Positions 14,419-21,841 of a stretch of 28,660 nt of DNA are shown piece by piece. Location of the stretch: positions 1-28,660 of the forward strand of contig CAYRXH010000030.1 in NCBI GenBank assembly GCA_964428185.1, read 5' to 3'. The DNA is from CAYMAZ01 sp964428185 (GTDB taxonomy: Bacteria; Bacteroidota; Bacteroidia; Bacteroidales; DTU049). How positions within the stretch are numbered: the first letter of the stretch is position 1; the number at the start of each line of letters is the position of its first letter. The notes below the pieces were generated by a model. That model was not told the DNA's origin. It did not search any database and was given only the letters and a program-made list of their open reading frames with translations. The translations under genes were made by a program, and so were the position numbers.

Positions 14419-16074
14419 ATGAATAATTCAATTTTTCAATATCAATCACCGGGTAATGAGTCAGTGGAATTATACAAAGCTGGCACACCCCAAAGAAAAG
14501 CCTTACTTTATGAAGTTCAAAAATTAAAATCAACAGTTACAGAAATCCCTCTTATTATAGGAGGAAAAGAAATATTTACCGGAGACACAGCGGAAATCAG
14601 AATTCCGCATGATCATCAGCACATTATTGCCCGATTTCATCAGGCCGGAGAGAAAGAAGTTCAAATGGCCATTAATGCATCTTTAAAGGCGCATAAACAA
14701 TGGGAATCCTTATCCTGGGTAGAGCGATTATCAATTACATTAAAAGTTGCAGAGCTTGTTTCTAAGAAATACAAACACTTTATTAATGCTGCAACAATGT
14801 TAGGTCAAAGCAAAACAGCACATCAGGCTGAAATTGATGCTGTTGACGAAACAGTAGATTTTATAAGATTTAATGCTGAATATGCTTCAAAAATTTATAC
14901 TGAACAACCAATTTCTCCTCCTGGCATCATAAACAGGCTGGAGTACCGACCTCTTGAGGGATTTGTTTTTTCAGTAACACCCTTCAATTTTACCTCAATT
15001 GGGTCAAACCTCACACTCGCTCCGGTGTTGATGGGAAACACTGTCATTTGGAAGCCCTCAGCCAATGCTGTTCTATCAAATTACTTCCTGATGAAAATCT
15101 TTATGGAAGCAGGCATTCCTGAAGGAGTAATTAATTTTATTCCCGGAAAAAGTTCAGTAATTGCGCCCATAGTTCTTGGGCACAAAATGCTTGCGGGTAT
15201 TCATTTTACAGGATCAACCCAAACATTCAACAATATTTACAAAACTGTTGCAGCAAATATTGATGGATATCGCTCATATCCAAGAATTGTGGGAGAAACT
15301 GGAGGCAAAGACTTCATTGTTGCTCATCCTTCAGCAGATATTGATGAAGTAGCTACAGCTATTGTTCGTGGAGCCTTTGAATATCAGGGACAGAAATGTT
15401 CGGCTGCATCAAGAGCATATCTTCCTAAATCACTCTGGCCTTCTCTGAAAGAAAGTATCACAAAAATGTGGTCAGAAATTAAAGTTGGCGACATCAGTAA
15501 TTTTGAGAACTTCATGGGTGCAGTAATCAGTTCCGATGCTTTTGATACCATTACAGGATATATTTTAAAGGCTAAAGAGAGCTCTTCTGCCAAAATCCTT
15601 CTGGGGGGCACATTTGATAACTCTGTAGGGTATTTTATTTCACCAACAATCATTATCACCGAAGACCCTCATTTTATTACCATGGAAGAGGAAATATTTG
15701 GTCCTGTCATGACGATTTATCTTTATGAAGATAACCAATTTGATGAAACGCTTGAATTGGTGGATCAGACCTCTCCTTATGGACTCACCGGTTCTGTTTT
15801 TTCAAGAGATCGTTATGAACTACAGAAGGCCTGTAGAGTACTTAAATATGCTGCTGGAAATTTTTATTTCAATGATAAGCCCACTGGGGCTGTTGTCGGG
15901 CAACAACCTTTCGGGGGTTCCAGAGCATCCGGAACTAATGACAAAGCAGGCAGTATGCTCAACCTGCTGAGATGGGTAAATCCAAGAACTATCAAAGAAA
16001 CCCTTCTTCCGCCAACTGACTTTCGTTATCCTTTTATGAAAGAAGAAGGAAGTTGTAGCAAAAGCACTCATTAA
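14419..16074 (+). CDS. pruA: L-glutamate gamma-semialdehyde dehydrogenase (1-pyrroline-5-carboxylate dehydrogenase)
   Basis: A 551-residue aldehyde dehydrogenase that oxidises glutamate semialdehyde/P5C to glutamate with NAD+, the second step of proline breakdown. Active-site residues are visible: C327 in GQKCSAASRAY, E293 in VGETGGKDFI, and N190 in TPFNFT. The N-terminal extension, the NFYFNDKPTGAVVGQQPFGG block (residues about 485-504) and GTNDKAGS fit the stand-alone PruA group (the delta-1-P5C dehydrogenase group 1 form of Bacteroidota and eukaryotic mitochondria), not the bifunctional PutA. The last 20 residues are Cys/Ser-containing and not conserved in pattern. No proline dehydrogenase lies nearby. 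It is probably monocistronic. Confidence 0.94.
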   Translation: MNNSIFQYQSPGNESVELYKAGTPQRKALLYEVQKLKSTVTEIPLIIGGKEIFTGDTAEIRIPHDHQHIIARFHQAGEKEVQMAINASLKAHKQWESLSWVERLSITLKVAELVSKKYKHFINAATMLGQSKTAHQAEIDAVDETVDFIRFNAEYASKIYTEQPISPPGIINRLEYRPLEGFVFSVTPFNFTSIGSNLTLAPVLMGNTVIWKPSANAVLSNYFLMKIFMEAGIPEGVINFIPGKSSVIAPIVLGHKMLAGIHFTGSTQTFNNIYKTVAANIDGYRSYPRIVGETGGKDFIVAHPSADIDEVATAIVRGAFEYQGQKCSAASRAYLPKSLWPSLKESITKMWSEIKVGDISNFENFMGAVISSDAFDTITGYILKAKESSSAKILLGGTFDNSVGYFISPTIIITEDPHFITMEEEIFGPVMTIYLYEDNQFDETLELVDQTSPYGLTGSVFSRDRYELQKACRVLKYAAGNFYFNDKPTGAVVGQQPFGGSRASGTNDKAGSMLNLLRWVNPRTIKETLLPPTDFRYPFMKEEGSCSKSTH

Positions 16075-16148
16075 ATTATTAGACCACCTTTTTCTTATCA
16101 TTTTTTATGATACATCAATTCTTCATCTATTGAGTTCATAAAAATTTC

Positions 16149-16156
16149 TACTTTCG
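16149..16156 (+). promoter_or_regulatory. Possible -7 box of lnt (TACTTTCG)
   Basis: Matches TAnnTTTG except for one base (C for T in the seventh position), 16 bases before the lnt ATG. The same TAnnTTCG variant occurs before the AAA+ regulator gene at 20642-20649. Confidence 0.35.
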
Positions 16157-16172
16157 TAAAAAAAAAACAACA

Positions 16173-17804
16173 ATGGCTAGGCTGAAAAAACACCAGTTGC
16201 TGCTGCTTTCTGTTTTATCAGGGATACTGTTAAGTATTGCCTGGCCTCAAAGGGGGCTTGAGGTTATTCTCTTTGGTTCTCTCGTTCCTATTTTCTTTGT
16301 GGAGGAACGTATCTTCAGAAACAGAGAGAATTTTTCAAAATTTGCAGTGTTTTTTTATACATTTCCCGGCTTCCTTGTATGGAATTTTTTTACTACCTGG
16401 TGGATATACCATGCAAGTCTAATGGGCGCGGTGATGGCAGTGCTGTTTAATTCCATGTTTATGGCCATTGTTGTTCAATTGTTTCACAGCTGCAGAATTA
16501 TATTGAATCGACGATATTCAAATATTCAGTATCCCGGTTATTTTATTTTAGTAGTGTTCTGGATTTCCTTTGAATATCTCCACCTCAATTGGGAGCTCAC
16601 TTGGCCATGGCTCCAACTGGGAAATGGTTTTGCCGGATCAATAAAATCTGTTCAATGGTATGAATACACTGGTGTTTTAGGAGGGACTTTATGGATATTA
16701 GTTGTAAACATTCTTTTATACAGGCTCATTGACATGGCATTACAGAGTCAGGCATATAGAAAAATGAGAAAAATAAGCCTGCTGCTTATGGGGGTAGTAA
16801 TTTTTCCCACGATCACTTCGTGGTTTATATATTACAATTATGAAGAAGAAATAAGGCCTATTGAAGTAATGGTTATACAGCCCAATGTTGATCCTTATGG
16901 GGAAAAGTTTAAACCGCAATACAGAGAAATCATCTGGGATAAATTGCTTGGGCAAACCATGGGGCTTGCAGGAACATCTCCTGATTTTATTGTGTGGCCT
17001 GAAACTTCCATACCGGGCTCCATGTATATCAATCAATCTGAAGAGCCACACGCTGTTACCAGAATCAAAGATTCACTGAAGAACAGTTTTGCAGGATCAG
17101 TTCTAATTTCTGGTGCCGATATTTATGAGGTGTATGATTACAAAAAGACATCTACAGCAAGGACTTTTCCTGATGGTGAATGTTGCTGGGATGCATTTAA
17201 CACTGCTTTGGAGATTGATTCCGAAGGCATACGTGATTATTATCACAAGTCAAAACTTGTCCCCGGAGTTGAGCGCATGCCTTACCCACAACTATTCGGT
17301 TTTCTTGAGAAATTTGCCATTGATCTTGGGGGAACTAGCGGAAGCATGGGAACCAGCCCTGCACCCAGAGTTTTTAAAACCGGAAAAGTACCTGTTGCAC
17401 CGGTTATATGTTTTGAATCAGTCTTTGGAGAGTATGTTGCCCGGTATGTCAGAGACGGTGCAGAGCTGATTTTTATAATTACCAATGACGGATGGTGGGG
17501 AGACACACCAGGATATAGACAACATTTCAGTTATGCCTCATTGCGGGCAATTGAAACCCGAAGAAGTATTGCGCGTTCTGCCAACACCGGAATATCGGGG
17601 TATATCAATCAGCGTGGAGATGTTATAGAATCAGTTCCTTATTGGGAAAAACATGCTTTGATAGATTCAATAAATGCAAACAACAAACAAACTATTTATG
17701 TGCGCTTTGGAGACTATCTGGGCAGAATTTCTGTATTTTCAACACTAGCTATTTTTATTATTGTGATTTCTGTCAGAATATTACCCTCAAAAAAACTTTT
17801 TTAG
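16173..17804 (+). CDS. lnt: Lnt, apolipoprotein N-acyltransferase
   Basis: A 543-residue inner-membrane enzyme that adds the third acyl chain to the N-terminal Cys of lipoproteins. An N-terminal bundle of about seven helices (residues 8-215) is followed by a periplasmic nitrilase-like domain (about 228-515) and a final helix (about 520-538). The catalytic triad is in place: E277 in VWPETS, K359 in YHKSKLVPG, and C413 in VICFES. TNDGWWGDTPGYRQH and the ARSANTGISG segment are also characteristic. Lnt would mature the two lipoproteins encoded elsewhere in this window. Its stop overlaps that of convergent pssA by four bases. Confidence 0.97.
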   Translation: MARLKKHQLLLLSVLSGILLSIAWPQRGLEVILFGSLVPIFFVEERIFRNRENFSKFAVFFYTFPGFLVWNFFTTWWIYHASLMGAVMAVLFNSMFMAIVVQLFHSCRIILNRRYSNIQYPGYFILVVFWISFEYLHLNWELTWPWLQLGNGFAGSIKSVQWYEYTGVLGGTLWILVVNILLYRLIDMALQSQAYRKMRKISLLLMGVVIFPTITSWFIYYNYEEEIRPIEVMVIQPNVDPYGEKFKPQYREIIWDKLLGQTMGLAGTSPDFIVWPETSIPGSMYINQSEEPHAVTRIKDSLKNSFAGSVLISGADIYEVYDYKKTSTARTFPDGECCWDAFNTALEIDSEGIRDYYHKSKLVPGVERMPYPQLFGFLEKFAIDLGGTSGSMGTSPAPRVFKTGKVPVAPVICFESVFGEYVARYVRDGAELIFIITNDGWWGDTPGYRQHFSYASLRAIETRRSIARSANTGISGYINQRGDVIESVPYWEKHALIDSINANNKQTIYVRFGDYLGRISVFSTLAIFIIVISVRILPSKKLF

Positions 17805-18532
17805 TTTGTTCCTTTTCCTGAAAACCAAAAGTGGACAATAACTGACAAAACAACATAAGTCAGAATAATAATCGGAATTCCTGTCCATTTAAAAAACAAA
17901 AACAACAGAATTGAAAAAAGAATAAACCCATATCTGAATGAATTTTCCTTAAAGGAAAAATTTTTAAACTTTATCGCCATAAGAGGAATAGGTAGAATAA
18001 GCAAAACAGCACCCAATAAAGAAAAAATTAGAATACCCGTCTCTCCGGAAAATAATTTATATGCAAAACTGCTTTCAGGAGCATGATGCACTATGAATGG
18101 AACAGCTGCAATCCAGAATGCATTTGCAGGAGTAGGTAATCCTCTGAAACCGTATTTTTGCTTGTCATCAAGATTAAATCTTGCAAGACGGACTGCTGAC
18201 AACAAAGGAATCAGTGCAAGCAAAAAGGCAACCGGTTGAATTTCTTCCAGCCTAAGCCAAACAAAATCAGGATACAAAACTCCAAAAAGGACACATGCAG
18301 GTAAAACACCAAAAGAAACAATATCTGAAAGTGAATCCAGTTCCTTACCTGTTTCAGATGATGCTCCAAGCAATCGGGCAAAGAATCCGTCTAAAAAATC
18401 AAACACCATTGCAATATATATACAGGAAGCTGCAAGCAAAATGTTTGTCTGCCAAAACAGCAAACCCACAAAACCCGACAATAAATTCATAAGAGTCAGT
18501 GCATTTGGTATTGATTTTCTAAAAATATTCAT
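17801..18532 (-). CDS. pssA: PssA, CDP-diacylglycerol-serine O-phosphatidyltransferase
   Basis: A 243-residue membrane enzyme making phosphatidylserine, the precursor of phosphatidylethanolamine. The CDP-alcohol phosphatidyltransferase motif D-x2-DG-x2-AR-x8-G-x3-D-x3-D is complete (D45, D48, G49, A52, R53, G62, D66, D70). RLARFN and GLPTPANA further on identify the B. subtilis-type PssA and not a glycerophosphate enzyme. The start is the ATG at 18532; an upstream TTG at 18550 is inside the TAATTTTG promoter box and is rejected. About seven membrane helices are visible. No psd decarboxylase is nearby. Confidence 0.94.
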   Translation of the reverse strand: MNIFRKSIPNALTLMNLLSGFVGLLFWQTNILLAASCIYIAMVFDFLDGFFARLLGASSETGKELDSLSDIVSFGVLPACVLFGVLYPDFVWLRLEEIQPVAFLLALIPLLSAVRLARFNLDDKQKYGFRGLPTPANAFWIAAVPFIVHHAPESSFAYKLFSGETGILIFSLLGAVLLILPIPLMAIKFKNFSFKENSFRYGFILFSILLFLFFKWTGIPIIILTYVVLSVIVHFWFSGKGTN

Positions 18533-18547
18533 GAGAATCTTTTTTTT

Positions 18548-18555
18548 CAAAATTA
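18548..18555 (-). promoter_or_regulatory. -7 box of pssA (TAATTTTG)
   Basis: Full TAnnTTTG match 15 bases before the ATG at 18532, so the leader would be about 9 bases. It overlaps an in-frame TTG that would otherwise be taken as a start. Confidence 0.55.
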
Positions 18556-18768
18556 ACTATTTTCAAAAAGAAATATAACACTTACATTCAAAACAGCCAA
18601 CAAACTTTTCTCATTTATATAGTTCATTTATAAACATAAAAGTTGCATTCAGATAAAAAATCCTGTTTTCATAATAGAAAAGAAAATGTTTCATAGTATT
18701 GTATTTATTAATTTCTACAAAACGCTAATTTTCTTAAACAAAATAATGTTTTACATTATTAACATTTG

Positions 18769-18787
18769 CATTTAACAAACATTTAAC
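18769..18787 (+). promoter_or_regulatory. Candidate response-regulator binding site: CATTTAAC direct repeat, 11-bp period
   Basis: Two identical 8-base copies whose starts are 11 bases apart, one helical turn, in the pattern used by OmpR/PhoB-family regulators binding as tandem dimers. The second copy ends 23 bases before the -7 box at 18811, where a -33 element would be expected but is not seen. The operon downstream encodes such a regulator. Binding is an inference. Confidence 0.4.
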
Positions 18788-18810
18788 TACAAAAACACAA
18801 TTATATTTTT

Positions 18811-18818
18811 TAAATTTG
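18811..18818 (+). promoter_or_regulatory. -7 box of the kinase/regulator operon (TAAATTTG)
   Basis: Full TAnnTTTG match 25 bases before the kinase ATG at 18844, giving a leader of about 20 bases. Confidence 0.55.
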
Positions 18819-18843
18819 TAAAAAATTAACAAGTTTTACCGGC

Positions 18844-20079
18844 ATGTTTTATAAGGGATATAGGTTTCATATAACTGTTGCTGGAGTGTTATTGTTTTTT
18901 ATTGCCGGTTTTTATTTACAAAACAGGTATCTGAAACACCAATTGTTAGAACTTGAACGGGTTCACTGGCTATTATTTAGTCGTGTTGCAGATCATAACT
19001 TTGAGGAGTTAATTTTGAATCTCGATGATCATATTTCTCCTGAGGACATGTTCAATTCCATTGACTCAGTTATTTTTGCTAATTTTTCAGGCATCTATTC
19101 TCCAAATGATATGATCATTCTGTTTCTCAATGAGAAAAATGAACTCCTGCATGGATACAATACTCAAAGATTGAAGAAAAGATATTCAATTGATGATGCG
19201 GATGATTTTTCCCTTGTTTCGCAGATAGAGCACCCTTCAATTGGGAAAGCAAAAGTTAAAGTTCATAATTTTATGGGGAAGCACAATAATCAAATTCATT
19301 TGTTCTTTCACATATTGTGGTTTTTGCTTTGTTTTGTAACAATTGGTTTTTTAGTGGCACTCTGGGAAAAACAACGTAAAGCTCAGAAAATTAGACTGGA
19401 TGTTTTAAACAATATGGTTCATGAATTTAAAACTCCCTTAACATCGGTACAGTTAATCAGCGAAATGATTCGTGAACAGGGATCATCACTTGGTGAGGAT
19501 AAACTCAATAATTATGCAATGATTATCCACCAGGAAAGCGATAAAATGTTGCATCAGGTCACTCAACTGCTTCATACTGCATATTTTGACAATATCAGAA
19601 TTGCTTTCAGGATGAGATATCACAACCTGCATGGACTTACAGAATTTTTCCTTTCTTCTTACCTTTCGGTATTTAACGAATCTGATATTGTTGTTCATCG
19701 CAGCTACAGGGCGAAGAATCCAGTCTGCAGTATTGACAGAAGCCATTATTTTAACATATTGACCAATCTGCTTGACAATGCCCGCAAATATTCTGGAGGC
19801 AAACAGGCAGTGATTTGCATTAGTTCTTTTAATGAGGGAAACAAATTATTTATTGAAATTACTGATAATGGTGTTGGTATAGCCCACAAGCATCTGAAAC
19901 ATATTTTCGATCGGTTTTACAGAGTACCTCAGGGCAACATTCGTGAAAAATCAGGTTATGGTGTAGGTTTGTATTATGTGAAAACAGTTCTGAAACAAAT
20001 GAAATCTAATATTCGTGTTAAAAGCAAACCTGGTCAGGGAACTACCTTTTCAATCAGCATTAGAAATATTAAAACATAA
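18844..20079 (+). CDS. Sensor histidine kinase (RprX-like)
   Basis: A 411-residue two-helix membrane sensor. Helix 1 is at about residues 8-25, an extracytoplasmic domain without recognisable family at 28-150, and helix 2 at about 152-174. The HisKA domain has H193 in MVHEFKTPLTS. The ATPase domain has the N box NILTNLLDNARKYS (304-317), G1 DNGVGIA (341-347), F box IFDRFYR and G2 GYGVGLYYVK. All key residues are present, so it should be active. It is 12 bases before the response regulator gene and forms its cognate pair. Overall layout resembles Bacteroides RprX, judged from memory of the partner's C-terminal sequence. The signal is unknown. Confidence 0.92.
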   Translation: MFYKGYRFHITVAGVLLFFIAGFYLQNRYLKHQLLELERVHWLLFSRVADHNFEELILNLDDHISPEDMFNSIDSVIFANFSGIYSPNDMIILFLNEKNELLHGYNTQRLKKRYSIDDADDFSLVSQIEHPSIGKAKVKVHNFMGKHNNQIHLFFHILWFLLCFVTIGFLVALWEKQRKAQKIRLDVLNNMVHEFKTPLTSVQLISEMIREQGSSLGEDKLNNYAMIIHQESDKMLHQVTQLLHTAYFDNIRIAFRMRYHNLHGLTEFFLSSYLSVFNESDIVVHRSYRAKNPVCSIDRSHYFNILTNLLDNARKYSGGKQAVICISSFNEGNKLFIEITDNGVGIAHKHLKHIFDRFYRVPQGNIREKSGYGVGLYYVKTVLKQMKSNIRVKSKPGQGTTFSISIRNIKT

Positions 20080-20091
20080 AAATACAAAAAC

Positions 20092-20590
20092 ATGGAAAAA
20101 AGCAAACATCCCAAAGCAAGAATTCTCTTTGTTGAGGACGATAAAAGTCTTAACTCCATCGTAGAGGATATTCTAATTTATAAAAATTATGATGTGGTCT
20201 CATGTTTTGATGGTGATACAGCAATGATATATTACAGTAGCCAAAAGTTTGACTTGATATTGCTTGATGTGATAATGCCCAAAATGGACGGAATTACACT
20301 TGCAAGAGAGATTAGAAAAAAAGATGAATTTACACCCNNNNNNNNNNNNNNNNNNNNNNNNNNNNNNNNNNNNNNNNNNNNNNNNNNNNNNNNNNNNNNN
20401 NNNNNNNNNNNNNNNNNNNNNNNNNNNNNNNNNNNNNCTTGCCCTGAAGGTAATCTGGGGCAATGATGATTATTTTATGGGCAGAAGCATGGATGTTTAC
20501 ATTAGTAAACTCAGAAAATATCTTTCTGGTGATCCTAAGGTGAATATTGAAAATATTCATGGAGTTGGATTTAAACTGGTTATCAGTTAA
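20092..20590 (+). CDS. OmpR/PhoB-type response regulator (RprY-like), split by a sequence gap
   Basis: The first 82 residues are a receiver domain: acidic pocket E15/D16/D17 in VEDD and phospho-acceptor D59 in LLDVIMPKMDG. A 100-N gap follows exactly at a codon boundary (after DEFTP). After it, 50 residues in another frame form the end of a winged-helix DNA-binding domain, with YFMGRSMDVYISKLRKYL as recognition helix and IHGVGFKLV as wing, ending at TAA 20588-20590. A regulator of this type is about 230 residues, so about 95-105 residues (some 285-315 bases) are missing. The visible C-terminus is close to that of Bacteroides RprY from memory. The gene is intact in all probability; the break is an assembly artefact. 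Operon with the kinase before it. Confidence 0.88.
20338..20437. other. Sequence gap (100 N) inside the response regulator gene
   Basis: Both flanks end at codon boundaries (82 codons before; CTT codon first after), so the true length must be a multiple of 3, which 100 is not. The family's usual length predicts about 285-315 missing bases. The missing part should include the receiver Thr/Ser and Lys, the linker and the first half of the winged helix. Confidence 0.9.
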
Positions 20591-20641
20591 AGAATTATTG
20601 CAATTTAACCTGTAATCTCATTTTTCTTATAAAAAAACAAC

Positions 20642-20649
20642 TATTTTCG
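20642..20649 (+). promoter_or_regulatory. Possible -7 box of the AAA+ regulator gene (TATTTTCG)
   Basis: One mismatch to TAnnTTTG, 27 bases before the ATG at 20677. The 86-base gap after the preceding regulator gene and this box suggest a separate transcript, but read-through from the kinase operon is equally possible since no terminator is seen. Confidence 0.3.
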
Positions 20650-20676
20650 CATTGAAAATATAATTTTTGTTTTAGC

Positions 20677-21840
20677 ATGCCCAGCATTTTAATCATTGAT
20701 GACGAAAAAAGTATCCGGAATTCATTACGGGATATTCTTGAGTATGAAAAATTTCAGGTTGAAGAAGCCGAAGATGGGCAATCTGCACTTGAAAAACTTT
20801 CAGCAACAAACTACGATCTCATTCTGTGTGACATCAAAATGCCACGAATGGATGGCATTGAAGTCTTAGGAAAGATTATGGAATTCCATGATATTCCTGT
20901 GGTTATGATTTCTGGCCACGGCACTATTGAAACGGCTGTTGAAGCTATAAAAATGGGTGCCTTTGACTATATTTCAAAGCCCCTTGATTTGAACCGCTTA
21001 TTGGTGACTATCAGAAATGCTTTGGAACGAAACACACTTGTGAAAGAGACAAAAGCATTGAAGAAAAAAATTGGTCAGTCTTATGAAATGGTGGGAAAAT
21101 CTCCCGCAATGAATTCTATCCGTGAAATCATATCAAAAGTAGCGCCTACAGATGCAAGAGTGATGATATATGGAGAAAACGGAACCGGCAAGGAGTTGGT
21201 GGCCAGAGCCATTCATGAAAACAGCCCCAGAGCTAGGGGTCCATTTATTGAAGTTAACTGCGCTGCTATACCATCTGAGCTTATTGAAAGTCAGCTTTTT
21301 GGTCATGAAAAAGGTTCTTTTACTTCTGCCATAAAACAAAGAAAAGGAGATTTTGAGCAGGCTGGCGGTGGCACACTATTTCTTGATGAAATCGGAGACA
21401 TGAGTCTATCGGCTCAAGCAAAAGTGTTAAGAGCATTGCAGGAAAACAAGATCACCCGTGTTGGTGGCGAAAAGGAAATCCCTGTGGATGTGCGGGTTAT
21501 TGCTGCAACAAATAAACAACTGGATAAAGAAATTATCAAAGGAACTTTCCGCGAGGACCTTTATCACAGACTTAGCGTAATACTTATCCAGGTTCCTCCG
21601 CTTCGTGAAAGACGTGAAGACATCCCATTGCTTGTCAATCATTTTTCTGGAGAAATTGCTTCTTCACAGGGAAAATCTCAGGTTTCTTTTGAACCTGATG
21701 CAATAAAAGCTTTATCTGAACTCCCCTGGACAGGAAATATCAGGGAGCTGAGAAATGTTGTTGAGCGACTTATCATTCTTTCTGACAGGAAAGTCACCGG
21801 CAAGGACGTTCAGATGTTTGCCCGACCTTTAGGCAGCTGA
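20677..21840 (+). CDS. NtrC-like response regulator: receiver plus AAA+ domain, no DNA-binding domain
   Basis: A 387-residue protein. The receiver (1-120) has IIDDE at 6-10, D52 in CDIKMPRMDG, S79 in MISGHG and K101 in ISKP. The sigma-54-interaction AAA+ domain (about 138-375) has Walker A GENGTGKE (166-173), ESQLFGHEKG, Walker B GTLFLDEIGD (232-241), FREDLYHRLSV with arginine-finger candidates R292 and R298, and the sensor II segment WTGNIRELRN (351-360). Two features stand out. The sigma-54 contact loop, normally GAFTGA, reads GSFTSA (213-218). The chain also ends 12 residues after the lid domain (DVQMFARPLGS) with no Fis-type helix-turn-helix. It could activate sigma-54 from solution, as HTH-less relatives do, or have another AAA+ role. 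Separated by one base from the convergent glycosyltransferase gene. Confidence 0.9.
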   Translation: MPSILIIDDEKSIRNSLRDILEYEKFQVEEAEDGQSALEKLSATNYDLILCDIKMPRMDGIEVLGKIMEFHDIPVVMISGHGTIETAVEAIKMGAFDYISKPLDLNRLLVTIRNALERNTLVKETKALKKKIGQSYEMVGKSPAMNSIREIISKVAPTDARVMIYGENGTGKELVARAIHENSPRARGPFIEVNCAAIPSELIESQLFGHEKGSFTSAIKQRKGDFEQAGGGTLFLDEIGDMSLSAQAKVLRALQENKITRVGGEKEIPVDVRVIAATNKQLDKEIIKGTFREDLYHRLSVILIQVPPLRERREDIPLLVNHFSGEIASSQGKSQVSFEPDAIKALSELPWTGNIRELRNVVERLIILSDRKVTGKDVQMFARPLGS

Positions 21841-21841
21841 T

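Larger units (their letters stand above)
18533..18843. other. 311-base non-coding region between divergent pssA and the kinase operon
   Basis: The longest gene-free stretch in the window, very A/T-rich. It holds the pssA -7 box (18548-18555), a perfect 7-bp inverted repeat AATAATG/CATTATT (18742-18748 and 18754-18760), two direct copies of CATTTAAC 11 bases apart (18769-18776 and 18780-18787), and the kinase -7 box (18811-18818). Between 18590 and 18740 I see nothing recognisable: no tRNA, riboswitch or small open frame. Confidence 0.7.

Noticed and set aside
16090..16115. TATCAT/ATGATA hairpin after pruA as terminator
   Set aside because: Stem is A/T-only apart from one pair and is not followed by a convincing T tract; likely chance in A/T-rich DNA.
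18533..18550. TTG start for pssA at 18550
   Set aside because: The TTG is part of the TAATTTTG -7 box; the ATG at 18532 begins the family-typical N-terminus.
20092..20590. Response regulator as a pseudogene
   Set aside because: Both flanks end on codon boundaries and only the placeholder gap length breaks the frame.
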